Shown: positions 10,746 to 21,879 of the stretch, in pieces | Position numbering within the stretch: position 1 is the stretch's first letter | Layout of the letters: every line of letters starts with the position of its first letter | Source: Brachypterus glaber | Lineage: Eukaryota > Arthropoda > Insecta > Coleoptera > Kateretidae | Direction: 5' to 3' | NCBI GenBank assembly: GCA_958510825.1 | Contig: OY294047.1 | Location: forward strand, 51,009,365-51,073,364 | Length of the DNA stretch: 64,000 nt | Translations under genes and position numbers: made by a program | Notes under the pieces: generated by a model | The model's input: the letters and a program-made list of their open reading frames with translations, nothing else | What the model was told of the DNA's origin: nothing | The model's database searches: none

Positions 10746-11677
10746 TTATACAGGTGGTGGCCCAAAATGTTAGTAGTAGTAGTAGTAGTAAGGGTGGGGA
10801 GGCTACAAGCCAGGCAACTAGGCCATTATGGCCCTTTTTGCCAGCCCCGAGCTGTCCCAGCCACACATCTACCCTACTCCCTGCCTAAACCTGCCGGACC
10901 TCCTTATAAAGGTCGCGATATGTGTCCAGGCAAGGGTACGCAACTCCTCTCTTCGGAGAGTTGCCACTCCGAAGATCTCCTGTCGTATTCTGCCGAACCG
11001 ATCGCATTGTCCTAGGAAATGGAAGGGCGATTCTTCGTCTATCCCGCAACCCGAACAGACGGGGTCGTTACCGACCTTCATCTTGAACAGGTGCCTTCCT
11101 AGTCCACAGTGACCCGTAAGGATCCCTGTGAGTTGGCTGATCGTAGCTCGGCTTCTTCCTAGTAGCCACGCGGTTTTTGACTTGCTTGGACCGGAAAGGA
11201 AGTCCTTTGCCTGTCTGCAGTTCGTGACCGTTGACCAGCTTTCCCTTAGTTTTTCTCCAGCTCACGTGTTGAGGGCTGATGTGACTTGTTTCCTTGTAAT
11301 ACCAAGCATGGGTTCGGGTCCCGGCCCAAAATGTTACTTCCTCTAAATTGCATTTTTTTTTTTGAAAATTACAAAAAATCCAATCCAATACACAAAAATT
11401 TGGGGCATAAATGTGTTAAGGCTCACACATTTTGTCCGTCTGGGAACGCCTCTGGATAAATTCCCCTTATTAATACTAGTATACATGCAAAACCTCGCCG
11501 CTTTAGCTTAAAGGGTACCAGAGTTATTAATTAAAAACCTTATTTTTAGTACAATTTTAAAGGGCCATAGCTCCTTTAGGGCTCATTTCCGGACCAACCT
11601 TTATAGGGTTTTTTTTTTATTTTTGGATTTAGTATCGCTTCTTAAATTTTGGCATGCCAGTTACTGAACACCCTGTA
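10746..11677. mobile_element. CAGGGTG foldback family B, right half, split by a LINE
   Basis: Left of the LINE is GGTGGCCCAAAATGTTA; right of it the family continues through CTTCCTCTAAATTGC, TTTGTCCGTCTGGGAACG, CTAGTATACATGCAAAA and CGGACCAACCTTTATAGG to the terminus CACCCTGTA. The intact relative at 26042-26774 carries the same order without the LINE. The left half of the foldback is absent. Confidence 0.75.
10773..11322 (-). pseudogene. LINE C-terminal fragment with 14-bp target duplication, copy 3
   Basis: On the minus strand one frame reads DFLSGPSKSKTAWLLG, LTGILTGHCGLGRHLFKM, the knuckle CSGCGIDEESPFHFLGQC, then RIRQEIFGVATLRREELRT and IATFIRRSGRF. It aligns residue by residue with copy 2 at 8900. 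The 3' end is a run of TAC (GTA on the plus strand, 10773-10790). GGCCCAAAATGTTA flanks it exactly at 10759-10772 and 11323-11336, a target-primed insertion signature. It is 5'-truncated: no reverse transcriptase or endonuclease. The knuckle frame is open, so the copy is younger than copies 1 and 2. Confidence 0.8.
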
Positions 11678-11749
11678 TATGTAAACCTACCCTAAGAAAT
11701 CTTACGCGTTTTCTTGTTTAATTTATTGAAAAAAAAAAATAAAAAAGAA

Positions 11750-11807
11750 TGGCGCAGTCGATAAAAAGTGGCGCAGTCGGTAAAAAGTGATGCAGTCGGT
11801 AGAAAAA
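11750..11807 (+). repeat. 19-bp triplet resembling a tRNA-Ser primer-binding site
   Basis: TGGCGCAGTCG occurs at 11750 and 11769 and as TGATGCAGTCG at 11788, each followed by (G/A)TA(A/G)AAA. TGGCGCAGTCG is complementary to the 3' end of insect tRNA-Ser and is the primer site used by several insect Ty3/gypsy-type elements. I see no LTR termini or polyprotein next to it, so a retrotransposon origin is only a suggestion. Confidence 0.5.
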
Positions 11808-11819
11808 CTTAATTAAACT

Positions 11820-12640
11820 AAAATTTATGAGCTAATTTTTGTCAGTGTGGAATTCGCTTATTATTCCGTTCAAGATCGAAGATGATTTCACGGCGAAATG
11901 AAATTTTAATTAATAATATAGTTCGAATTATGCAAAGCCAGTGTAATGGGAAATCTTGTAATGGAATCTTTAATTAATTTGTTGTGTATAATTAAGCGAT
12001 TTATTTACGATTTTAAAATTTTAAAGATGGCTTATCGGCAGCCATTCTGGTTGAACAAGATAACGCGAAATGCGATTTAAAATATGAATAAAAACTGCGG
12101 AATATTATCTAATAATCTTTTAATTATTTTATGTCAAATTTTAAATAATAGTTATTTATGGTAGAGCCTTTATCTCGATCACCCTGTACATAAGGCAAAC
12201 ATTTGTACAGTTAAATTTATCTAAATTTTGATTGTTTTAAGAACCCCCTCCGGGCCCCCTTCGGCCGTTTCGGTCTAGTGCCAGTAATCATTTTAAAAGG
12301 TCCTAGTATGAAAACAACATGAGATTGGGATAAAAATGTATTTTTTTTACAAAAATCTTCATTCTTGGGACAGAAAAAATAAATAAATAGTTTGGTCCGA
12401 CTTATATTAATTTTTCATATTTAAATACCAATTAACATATAATGTATATTATATTATGTATGTATTAATTTTATTAAAAGCGTGCAGAACTCATAAAGAC
12501 GAATATATAAAATCCTTTTTTTTGGTAATGAAAATACTGAAATAGCTAAAACATTTTTAATACTTAATAAAAGCGTGTTTTCAAAAAATGTTGCTTTTTC
12601 GTTTGAAAATATCTAAAATTGGGAAAAATTTCAACAAAAA
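11820..12640. other. A+T-rich stretch, no gene seen
   Basis: A short G+C-richer patch at 12245-12275 (CCCTCCGGGCCCCCTTCGGC) stands out, but no frame or repeat partner explains it. Confidence 0.4.
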
Positions 12641-12845
12641 AGTAAAAGAAATAAAATGAATCGCCCTGCAGCATTAAAATTTTATTGGTGCTTTTTTTGT
12701 TCCCCATTCAATATGTCCATCTTCGAAGGGCCGCAGCTCCCTTAGGGCTCATTTCCTGATCAACCTTTATACGAACTCTTTTTCATTTTTGGACCTAGAA
12801 TCGCGACTTAAAATGTTGTAACTTATTTCTGAACCACCCTGTATA
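12640..12845. mobile_element. CAGGGTG foldback family B, right-end fragment
   Basis: It shares GCAGCATTAAAATTTTATTG, CCCCATTCAATATG and CTTAGGGCTCATTTCC and ends CACCCTGTATA like the full copy at 26042-26774. About 200 bp, with no left arm. Confidence 0.75.
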
Positions 12846-13320
12846 CACAGACCAAAAGACAGACAGAATTTTAGTTTTGGATATAAAACTTCGAAAAACG
12901 TGAAAAAAAGGAAAGTAAAAAGTTACTAATTGATTTTATCCTATGTCCTATACTTTAGGTAGTAAATAGTAATTTTCTCTCCATTCTACCTAAGAACAAT
13001 ATTTTAAAGGATTCGTTACGGGTCATTAAAATCGCTGATGAATTTCAAAGTGAGCTCTAAAAAGGGGAACGAATTTGTCAAAATAACACGTCGGTATTAT
13101 TTTCTGAAATCCTTTTTCATCCGATCGTGCTGTTTTTGCACGGGTGATTAAACTAAATCCGACTAATCTAACATAGTGTGCTGTGATTAACATTTTGTAA
13201 ATATAAAATGAGGTATTCATTTTCAAAAAGGCTAATTATATAATTTTCATAAAATTTTATTTTAAAAAAAGCGGTTCACAAATTATATCAATTTTTGTTA
13301 TTTTTAGACACCGCTCCATA

Positions 13321-13365
13321 GGGAACGTTCAAGTATTACGTAACGCAAATTTTGATCATTTTGGT
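13321..13365 (+). mobile_element. Harbinger-like MITE, left end only
   Basis: GGGAACGTTCAAGTATTACG followed by TAACGCAAATTTTGATCATT, preceded by TA. It breaks off at about 13365. Confidence 0.7.
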
Positions 13366-13503
13366 AGGTCCTACATTATGTTCGGTGAATAAAGCGCGCC
13401 ACAAATTACATAATATGTGTAAATACATTATATATATTATAAAACTTAAAAATTACATACACTATATCATATATTATGTAAATTTTAAAAACATAGCAAT
13501 AAT

Positions 13504-13569
13504 AAATCACACAATCACACAATAAGTTATGTGAACTTTTACATAACTTATTGTGTGATTGTGTGATTT
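13504..13569. repeat. Perfect 29-bp-arm hairpin
   Basis: Arms 13504-13532 and 13541-13569 are exact inverse copies containing AATCACACAATCACACAATA, with an 8-nt loop. It may be the fused ends of a deleted element. Confidence 0.85.
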
Positions 13570-13606
13570 TTATCTGTGCACCTAACAAACTTCAAACTCG
13601 TTCCTT

Positions 13607-13721
13607 CAGGCGCGTAGATATGATTTTTTTGCTTGCCCTGCCCTTCCAAAAGAAAAAAAACCTCCTCCGAAAAAAAAAAGCTTTGTACCCCCTCTACCCC
13701 CCCCCCATATCTACGCGCCTG
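13607..13721. mobile_element. 115-bp hAT-type MITE with exact 8-bp duplication
   Basis: The perfect 16-bp TIR CAGGCGCGTAGATATG is inverted at 13706-13721. The octamer CGTTCCTT lies at both 13599-13606 and 13722-13729. The interior is purine/pyrimidine filler (AAAGAAAAAAAACC, ACCCCCTCTACCCCC). TIR and duplication together place it in the hAT superfamily. The frame at 13551-13751 runs across the insertion and is not a gene. Confidence 0.9.
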
Positions 13722-13852
13722 CGTTCCTTGACTGACGCCAGTGGTAGTTAGTCAAAGTCGTCACGTATAATTGGGACTTTTTATATAGTCGACATAATTA
13801 AGTTATTGTTTAAAAAGTGCCAAAATTTCAAAAAACTTTTTTTTGTCAAAAA

Positions 13853-13858
<6 letters not shown>

Positions 13859-13888
<30 letters not shown>
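13859..13888. repeat. (AT)n microsatellite
   Basis: About 14 uninterrupted AT units following a poly-A run. Confidence 0.9.
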
Positions 13889-13891
<3 letters not shown>

Positions 13892-14356
13892 AATAAGCTA
13901 CGCTTTGATAATAGTAAAAGGAAAAGTTTTCCATTAGTAAAAAATGTCTGTCTGTCTATTGGTCTGGCCAAAAAAAATTGCAAACCTTACGTTTCTAATC
14001 CAAAATTATCGGTTGTATTGTTTTTGGTAAAAATCGGGGTGGCGTAAGGGGGTCCTAAGGAGGTGTAAACTCGATTAATATTGATCGTACCAGAAAAATG
14101 CTGTAAAAGCTCAAATATTTTTTCTGTAGAAAACCCGTAAAACATTTTAAAAACTCACTCTTACAGTAACAGCCTTGCTATTTATAATTTTGGACTAAAA
14201 CGCATCAAATGAATTATAAGATTAATTAAAAATTAAAAAATAACATAGAAAAATTATAAAATTCTAGATCTCTTGGAGTTTAATGAAAACACGTTCTTGG
14301 ATTATAAAAATATTAAATTAAAATTTTATTTTAAGCCTGGTTGAAGAGGAATAGTA

Positions 14357-14480
14357 GGTATATATATACCGGGTGAGTTTTATTTCCACCCCTAAAATTA
14401 AGAGTAATCTTTATTCGATAAAAACGAAACTTTGGTGATTTATATAATTTTACAGTGGCTATAAAATGGCGGATTTAATT
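14357..14480 (+). mobile_element. ACCGGGTGAGTTTTATT element end, copy 1
   Basis: CCGGGTGAGTTTTATTTCCA, AATTAAGAGTAATCTTTATT and CGATAAAAACGAAACTT are repeated almost unchanged at 16831-16935. The CCGGGTG terminus next to TATA is typical of TA-target MITEs. No partner terminus found. Confidence 0.6.
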
Positions 14481-14763
14481 TTTTTGTTTCACTTCCGGTT
14501 TCGCCGGTGGCATAAATATTTTTTTTTTTAATATAAGACCCTGTAATTTTTTACATTTTTTACTTAAGCCAATAATTCTATGTATAAAAACCTGATTGTT
14601 TTTTTTAACTTTTTTTTCGTTTTTATTTTTATCGCATTAAAACGAGATACATATAATTTACCTTCTTTTTACTTACTGTTAAAAGTATATACATAGAATT
14701 ATCAGCTAAATTAAAAAATGTCAAATATTACAGAGTTCCATTTAAAAAATACATAAATTGCAA

Positions 14764-14886
14764 TAAATGTACACGGGCTTTGCCGATGCCGTAATTGGCT
14801 TACAAAATTGATGGCGGCACATCAAGCCAATCACGGCATCGAATTGATATGTACTATGTTGTGATGCGAGCCTGTGGCTCGCATAA
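14764..14886. mobile_element. Snapback repeat family S, copy 1
   Basis: The inner arms CGATGCCGTAATTGGCTT (14784-14801) and AAGCCAATCACGGCATCG (14824-14841) pair around GATGGCGGCACAT. The same core occurs at 37597-37735, 37850-37991 and (diverged) 56556-56675. Confidence 0.7.
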
Positions 14887-15311
14887 GATAGATTCAGAAT
14901 CCGTTGACAAAACACAGGCACCTTAAATTTTTTTTATTTTGTAGAGCTGTGTTACCAGCTTTGCAACGTCTGCTCTTCAAATATAATTCCTCTATTTTGA
15001 TATATCGTACGTGTATAATAAGTTATTATTAATAACCAGATCTTAATAACGCTATAAATAACACGTAGACTGAGTACGGGATGTACTTGGAAAAATTCGT
15101 GACCAAATCAGAATCCGACGGATTTAACTTCTAAAGTTCTTTTTTATTATTTTTCACGATTATTCTCGGTCGAGCTCTGTTTGTGTATTGTCGAGAACAG
15201 ACTAAATCGTTCTAAACCATTTATCTGTGCGAGTTTTGCTTGTTTTAGATTAACACTTTAAGTATGAGGATTGCATAAGAGTTATTCCACAAAAAGGTAT
15301 TTTCGTATATA

Positions 15312-15511
15312 CAGTGCGATTATAAAGTGCCGAACAGTTTGAAAAGAAAATACTCTTCGTTTGAAGCCACGCCTCTGTTAAAGTAGTGCGCGACAAGCCC
15401 AGGTGATTGCTATGTACAACAGCTCGGTGGCCAGTTAAAAGCACTTGCATTTTACTCATCGCTAATGCCAGTTTTGCATTAAAAAGTGTTCGGCACTTTA
15501 TAATCGCACGG
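15312..15511. mobile_element. 200-bp TA-type MITE 'CAGTGCGATT'
   Basis: TIRs CAGTGCGATTATAAAGTGCC and its inverse (one or two mismatches), with TA at 15310-15311 and 15512-15513. The frames 15250-15459 and 15407-15589 cross its borders and are chance frames. Confidence 0.8.
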
Positions 15512-15863
15512 TATATTCGGAATACTAACTACTTATATGTATATGAGAGATTACCAAGTACCGACGTACGTTTTTTGCCTTTAGGATGACCTGTTAGATG
15601 GAAATGTTTGTTTATCTCACCGGGAGCTGAAGCGAAATTACTAACATAGTTTGTTTTAGGTCTGCTTTGGTTTCAAGTTCTGAACCACCCGAATCGGTCT
15701 GACCAATGAGTATCAAGTTTAAATCACGTGGTACAGCACGTCAACTCGGTGTAATATTTTGAAAACGCTGCCATTGACAAATGGAGATACGCGGGTCTTT
15801 CATAGGACGGCAGTATACACTAAAGGATTTTCAGTTTAAACAAATAATTTATATTTATTTATC

Positions 15864-16031
15864 CTGGAAATTCAATAAAACCTGCAGTGACTCATACCTC
15901 TGCTGCTTTCGTATAAGGGGTCCTTTGCGAAGCTTCGACGAAATTACGCGAGTCGCACCCGAACTGGTACGATTTTCGCCGTTTACCACATATCGGCAAC
16001 TAAGTCACTGCAGGTTTTATTGAATTTCCAG
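15864..16031. mobile_element. 168-bp hairpin element with perfect 29-bp TIRs
   Basis: CTGGAAATTCAATAAAACCT opens the left arm, whose last bases are GCAGTGACT; the right arm 16003-16031 is its exact inverse. The interior is unusually G+C-rich for this window (GCGAAGCTTCGACGAAATTA). Target duplication is unclear (TA on the right, TC on the left). Confidence 0.8.
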
Positions 16032-16830
16032 TATAAACGGCTAATGAAGCTCAAGAAGGAAATACCAAATTTCAACAAAATTCAACAAAGTTTATTTTTT
16101 GAACCGTTAATATGTTTCCGTATAGACATGGGTGGTATTCCAAATTTTAATTATCGGGACGTTATCGGGATATAAGTACCTACTTTAATTTTTTTGGAGA
16201 AATTCGCAAAACCCACTTTTTACAGAAATACCCTTTAATTCTATTAGTCTAGTTTCCTGTGTAGCAAGCGGCTTAACACTCAACTATGGTTTAAATAAAC
16301 ACGAATTTGGACTTCTGCAAAATTTCACACCGCACTCCGTTCGCGTTTTGTTTTGACGGCTACGAGATGAGGTCGTAACCTTAACTTTGCTTTGATTCGA
16401 GATTAAACTTTAACAATTTTCTCTCTTCTAGTGAAACGTACTTTTTATTCAGGGTCAAAAAGTCCAAGATCTTTCTGATTCTTTAACTTAAAATTCTTTG
16501 ATCTTGTTTAAAATGCAAGTGGTCTTGTCTCAAAACAAAGATTCTTGGGCCAAAGTATTTAAAATTAGTTAATTTTTAACAATCTTAAAACAAGAAAAAT
16601 GGTTTTTGCCTTAAATGCGCCAGGTCCAAGAGAATTTTAAAAATATTTCAAAAGCGACACTTTTCTTGGGACAAGATAAATACTTTTGTTTGAAGATACA
16701 CATCTTTTAAGCTAAAAGAATAACTGCCAAGAGTGTTGACTACTTTGATCCAAGAACGGCATTTTTTTCAGTGTACGCACCGAGTTCGCGAACCTAGTTT
16801 TTAGTGCTGGAGAGTGCTTTTTTGTGAGTT

Positions 16831-17260
16831 TTATTTATGTCCACCCCCAAAATTAAGATTAATCTTCATTCGATAAAAACGAAACTTGGGTGATTTATAT
16901 AATTTTGCATTTGCTATAAAAAGGGGAATTTATTTTTTTGGCAATATGTTTAAAAATGAGTATCCTATAGTTTTTGAGGTTGCTGGAACCGAATCCGATG
17001 TTAAAAATTCAAAATTCTAAATGGAGGATCACATATCTGCCGGGCTAAGCTGAAAGGTCCTATCTACATAGGTTTAACATACACAGATAGGACCTTTCAG
17101 CTTAGCAAGGCAGATATGGCCTCGAAATTTTTAAAATTTCAATATTTTTTTGCCGAAAATTAGTGATCAAGTATTTTTGAGATCGTTGAGACCGAATTCA
17201 ATGTTAAAAATTGAAAATTCAAAATGACTGTTTTGACGCTATATCAGGAACCCAAACACT
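16831..17260 (+). mobile_element. GTGAGTTTTATT element, copy 2, with internal direct repeat
   Basis: The start matches 14357-14480. Farther in, a segment with TTTTTGAGGTTGCTGGAACC...GATGTTAAAAATTCAAAATTC is repeated about 200 bp later as TTTTTGAGATCGTTGAGACC...ATGTTAAAAATTGAAAATTC. A hairpin (17032-17118) lies between these repeats. Confidence 0.55.
17032..17118. repeat. 34-bp-arm hairpin
   Basis: Arms 17032-17065 and 17085-17118 contain CTAAGCTGAAAGGTCCTATC and its inverse with about two mismatches; the loop is 19 nt. The length would suit a small non-coding RNA hairpin or a minimal MITE, and nothing decides between them. Confidence 0.7.
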
Positions 17261-17399
17261 ATGAACACTTTGGCTTCTTATGGTACATTTTACGCTAAAA
17301 CCAAATACGAAAATTTAAGTTTTTGAAAAGTTTATTTTCTTTGCCACCCTAAGACGGTGTGAGACAGCATAATTTTGAATACAGATTTGAAATTAGCCG

Positions 17400-18190
17400 A
17401 AAAAATCCTATATATTCAACATTAACATTTAACATTTAATTTCTTTTTAGGCAAGCATTGCATTTTTGGGTCTTTTTAATAGGGCGGCTAAAAAAATTTC
17501 ACAGTTGGATTATTTTAAATTTACGTAGCAGTGCTGTTTTAATTAGGATACTTTTAATAATTTAAATGTAAATTTTATGTCCAAAAATCTAATTAAGCAA
17601 GTATTTCTTAATTTAAAATATATCTTGCCAAGACGTCTTGCTAATTATTTTATTACCAATATCCGTTAAAAATTTGAACTGAAATTTGAAACCCTGAAAG
17701 TTTCCTTTTCAGTGTTTTTAGTGTGGTTTGTCCTTTTTGTATTTTCATGCTATTTACTCCTAAATAAAACCAATTTATTTTTTAATAAGCCAGCCATTGA
17801 AAACCTCACGTTTTCTTAAGCATAAAACACAAAAAACAAATATTTCCAGATAATAACTACACAATGTTGCTTATTCTTAAAAGTTTAAAATACTAATTTA
17901 CATGTACTGTAAGCCTGTGCATTGTATTTTGAAATGTAAAAATTTGGTTACAAATTAGAACAAGGAAAATAAACATTTTGTGTCAACATAAAATTTATTT
18001 AATAAAATAAAGGGTGGAATGGAAACTTTATTTTTTAAAATAATGTTTGGAAACTCGTATTAATATGAGCCAAATTTAATTTTCTTAATAATATTAATAA
18101 AATACTTGTCCCTTATTTAGAACCTTTGCCAACAAAAATGCCCTAAACAAATCAGTTTTTGTTGTGATCAACCTCATTTTTTCAGGAAAA
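17400..18190. other. A+T-rich stretch, nothing recognised
   Basis: No frame of note and no repeat partner found elsewhere in the window. Confidence 0.45.
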
Positions 18191-18194
18191 ATAC

Positions 18195-18470
18195 TTTTAT
18201 CCAATACATACAGATAATAAGACAATTACCAGTTTTATTTTAAATAGATAAACTCAATAATAACCCCCGCGTGGCTTTTACTTTATTGAGTGGATAATTA
18301 TTTATTTTACCCACTCAACTGTCACTTGTCAAATTATTTTCTTGCAAATTTCATTAAAATTTTTAATAAAAATATGAATTCCTAAGCTATTTATTGGATA
18401 AAACCGTCTATGGCACTCATGGGTAAACCGATATTGCCCACTAGTACCATAAATAACTATTATTGAAAAA
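18195..18470 (+). mobile_element. Repeat family M, copy 1
   Basis: An inner unit bounded by TTTTATCCAATA and TATTGGATAAAA (18195-18405) contains AATAACCCCCGCGTGG and TTTACCCACTCAACTGTCAC; an outer piece contains CATGGGTAAACCGATATTGC and ACTAGTACCAT. Copies lie at 21270-21612 (inverted) and 28535-28815. Confidence 0.7.
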
Positions 18471-18577
18471 TTAGTGGAATTAAATACATACAAATGTCTA
18501 GCTACATTTAAGTGTAAAATTTGCATATTTATTGTCAATGCTTTATGTATATTTTTTGTAAACTTTTATGCAATAAA

Positions 18578-18621
<44 letters not shown>
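18578..18621. repeat. (ATT)n microsatellite
   Basis: About 14 uninterrupted ATT units. Confidence 0.95.
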
Positions 18622-18622
<1 letters not shown>

Positions 18623-19151
18623 AACAAAAAAATCCTCGCAAAAACAAAAATGTTATAGGAAGCTTTTTAAAAAAATTGAAAAAATTGAATAAATGGAAGG
18701 AAACGTGCTAACAACTAAATTTTTTTAGAAAAAAATACCTTTACCAAAAAAGTAAATTTTACCAAATTTGAAAAAAAAAAATTAAGTTAAAAAAAATGTT
18801 ATAGGGGGCACCGCTCAAAAATTAAAAAGATCCTAATACAATTCAATCTTCTTTAAGTTCACACTTCATTAGTAACAAGTTCACGACTTGTTCCTAAGTA
18901 TAAAAAGTGTGTTGAACCTATGCAATACTTCTAATAAATATAAAATAAATAGTAATTTGTTTTTCTGTTTACTTTACTCGCGAGCAAACATCCATTTACC
19001 ATCGAATGAATGGCTGTTTTCTTGTAGAACTGAAGAAAAAACTTGAATCACCATGAATTATTTATTAAATTTTGTATTGTTGGAAGTCCAAGTATTTACA
19101 TTCTTTAACTAAGGTATTTCTGTGTAAACAAATACAAATCATTGTTATAGA

Positions 19152-20375
19152 ATAGTATATTCTATAACTAGTATGGAATAGACAATATTCCGCGCGAGCG
19201 GAAAGTTTGTCATACGAGCCGGCAGGCGAGTATGACGGTCCCGCGAGCCCCGAATGACTATTCCATACGTGTTGTAGACTATACTTTTTCTTCGACTGCA
19301 AATATGAAACACTGTATGGCTTTAAACTGCGGACAAGGTTAAAAACAATGTTTTTTGTGACTCGACGTTGTAAATGCAACAAAACACATATTTTTAAATA
19401 AAGCAATTAATGTTATTTCAAATTTTATCAAATCAGTACTTAAAAAAGATTTTTATTTCATTTTAGCACATATTTACAAATTATAATGAAAAAATTGAAC
19501 GTTATGTCAGATTGTTATGACAGATATCAGGTTTAAATATTTAACAATAGATGGAGAAGTTTTGATTTTTTGAACTAAATTGATAAAAAACTGGTTAAAT
19601 ATTAAGAAAAACTAATAAACTTTATGTAATTTTAACGCAAAACTTTAAATTGCATTAAATTATTCAATATTTCATGGTAAAATATATATATTTTTGCTAA
19701 TTTTGCTACTGTTTTCTTTACTTTTATAAACAAGAGATGTCACTACATGTGCTCATTCTAACACTTGATACGGAATATTCATACCGTATCTAGAGCTAGA
19801 ATGGATTTATTCTGTGTTTAAGAAGTGTGTGTATTTGCTTACATTCTAAAGCAGTCGTAGAAAATAGTATATTCTATAACTAGTATGGAATAGACAATAT
19901 TCCGCGCGAGCGGAAAATTTGGACTTTTTGACGGTCCCGCGAGTGCGGAATGACTATTCCATACGTGTTGTAGACTATACTTTTTCTTTGACTGCAAATA
20001 TGAAACAGTGTATGACTTTAAACTACAAACAAGGTTAAAAACCATGTTTTTTGTGACTCGACATTGTAAATGCAACAAAACACATATTTTTAAATAAAGC
20101 AATTAATGTTATTTAATAATTTTATTAAATCAGTACTCAATAAAGATTTTTATTTAATTTTAGCACATATTTACAAATTATAATGCAAAAATTGAAGGTT
20201 ATGTCAGATTGTTGTGACAGATATCAGGTTTAAATATTTAACAATAGATAGAGCAGTTTTAATTTTTTGAACTAAATTGATAAAAAACTGGTCAAATATT
20301 TAGAAAAGCTAATAAACTTTATGTAATTTTAACGCAAAACTTTAAATTGCATTAAATTATTCAATATTTCATGGT

Positions 20376-20431
<56 letters not shown>

Positions 20432-20600
20432 CTAATTTTGCTACAGTTTTCTTTACTTTTATAAGCAAGAGATTACACTACATGTGATCATTCCAACACT
20501 GGATACGGAATATTCATACCGTATCTAGAGCTAGAATGGATTCATTCTGTGTTTAAAAAGTGTGTGTATTTGATTACATTCTAAAGCAGTCGTAGAAAAA
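19152..20600. repeat. 712-bp tandem duplication with palindromic head
   Basis: Unit 1 (19152-19863) and unit 2 (19864 to about 20600) start with ATAGTATATTCTATAACTAG. Each opens with an imperfect palindrome of about 130 bp (TATGGAATAGACAATATTCC ... GACTATTCCATACGTG) around a G+C-rich centre containing CGCGCGAGCGG. The rest is A+T-rich. Unit 2 differs mainly by a 30-bp loss in the palindrome centre and a longer (AT)n tract. The minus-strand frames 19065-19406 and 19839-20102 are equivalent in the two units, show no known domain and are interrupted differently. Confidence 0.85.
20378..20428. repeat. (AT)n microsatellite expanded in unit 2
   Basis: About 25 AT units. The equivalent site in unit 1 (19679-19692) has only about seven, so expansion followed duplication. 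Confidence 0.9.
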
Positions 20601-20716
20601 AGTTATTAATTTACACAAGGATTATTTCAGTAAAAATTACCGGTATACCGTTAAAATACAGTAAAGCACGACGCAGAAAATTACTTAAAATTGTCCTATA
20701 GTCGCTGCCAGAGTTA

Positions 20717-20905
20717 TAAGTAATTTTTTTTTAAGAACGATTAATTTTACCTGGTGCGTGTAAAACTGTCCAATCGGGACGTTCCATAACTTTAGGCTCA
20801 TTTAAACTAATGTATTTTTATCCAGTCCACGTGGACTGATTCTAGCCTGTTAACGTTCGACCCTATCCAATCATATTTCACAAAAGATTTAGCCACACCC
20901 TATAT
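20717..20905 (+). repeat. Repeat family P, copy 1
   Basis: TCCAATCGGGACGTTCCATA, CTCATTTAAACTAA and ATCATATTTCACAAAAGATT followed by TAGCCACACC reappear inverted at 55745-55900. A perfect palindrome CAGTCCACGTGGACTG is present only in this copy. Confidence 0.65.
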
Positions 20906-21269
20906 AAGCTAAATACGTATAATAAAATGAAATCCCAAATATGTATATTTTTATTACAATAAAATAGTATCATAATCGTTAAAATTGTTAATTATTATAA
21001 AACGGACACCAGTTGTTTTCGGGCACTAAATATTAAATACTCCAAACATTAATAAAATAAAATACAAACTATAATTATTTCCCCAGCATGTACACCTAAA
21101 ATGTGTTTGTGTTAGTAAATTTAAATGCAAAAACACGTTTTGATAGATGGGGTTAAGCCCATTTCACACGAGGCTGTTATCCAATTTGACATTTAAAGCG
21201 TGGTAGTTTATAGTTCTTATAATTTATTTTACTATTTTGTCATATCCATGACACTTGTTTTAATTTAAT

Positions 21270-21612
21270 TTAATAGTTATTTATGGAACTAGTGGGTAAA
21301 GTAAGATATTGCCCATGAGAAAATTAACCTGCTTGGCTGACGCCTCGCAGGTTAATTTTCTAGAGGGCAATATCGGTTTACCCATGAGTGCCATACAAGG
21401 TTTTATCCAATAAATAGCTTAGGAATTCATATTTTTATTAAAAATTTTAATGACATTTACAAGAAAATAATTTGACAAGGGACAGTTGAGTGGGTAAAAT
21501 AAATAATTATCCACTCAATAAAGTAAAAGCCACGCGGGGGTTATTATTGAGTTTATCTATTTAAAATAAAGCTGGTAATTGTCTTATTATCTGTATGTAT
21601 TGGATAAAATAT
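21270..21612 (-). mobile_element. Repeat family M, copy 2
   Basis: An inverted relative of 18195-18470. It has the fuller outer part, including the hairpin AGAAAATTAACCTGC ... GCAGGTTAATTTTCT around CTTGGCTGACGCCTC (about 21318-21362). Confidence 0.7.
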
Positions 21613-21789
21613 ATTATAAGTTTTGGTTTGGTGTTTATAGGTCTTTATTTTTTAAGAAAAATTACTTTTTGAACTTTCCGACATTTCTTAAAATACATTT
21701 ACTTCCTCAGGGCTTTTTTTAATAGGATTTATCTGTGTCGAAACTCTATTAAATGAATAAATAAATAAAATAAATATAAACTTTAGACC

Positions 21790-21822
21790 AAATTGGCTTG
21801 TAGCCTCCCCACCCTTACTTAT
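21790..21822 (+). mobile_element. LINE 3'-tail scrap
   Basis: GGCTTGTAGCCTCCCCACCC followed by TTACT is the inverse of the 3' end of the LINE at 10773-11322. Only the last 30 bp or so remain. Confidence 0.5.
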
Positions 21823-21879
21823 ACCAAATTAGTAAGTTGAATATTAAAAACTAAAAAAATTTAAAATCCATGTCTGTTT

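Noticed and set aside
11750..11807. Start of an intact LTR retrotransposon
   Set aside because: No paired LTRs, no gag or pol frames and no polypurine tract in the following kilobases. Kept only as a primer-site-like observation.
13817..14047. A frame over the (AT)n tract
   Set aside because: It contains an IYIYIYI run from the microsatellite; no gene signal.
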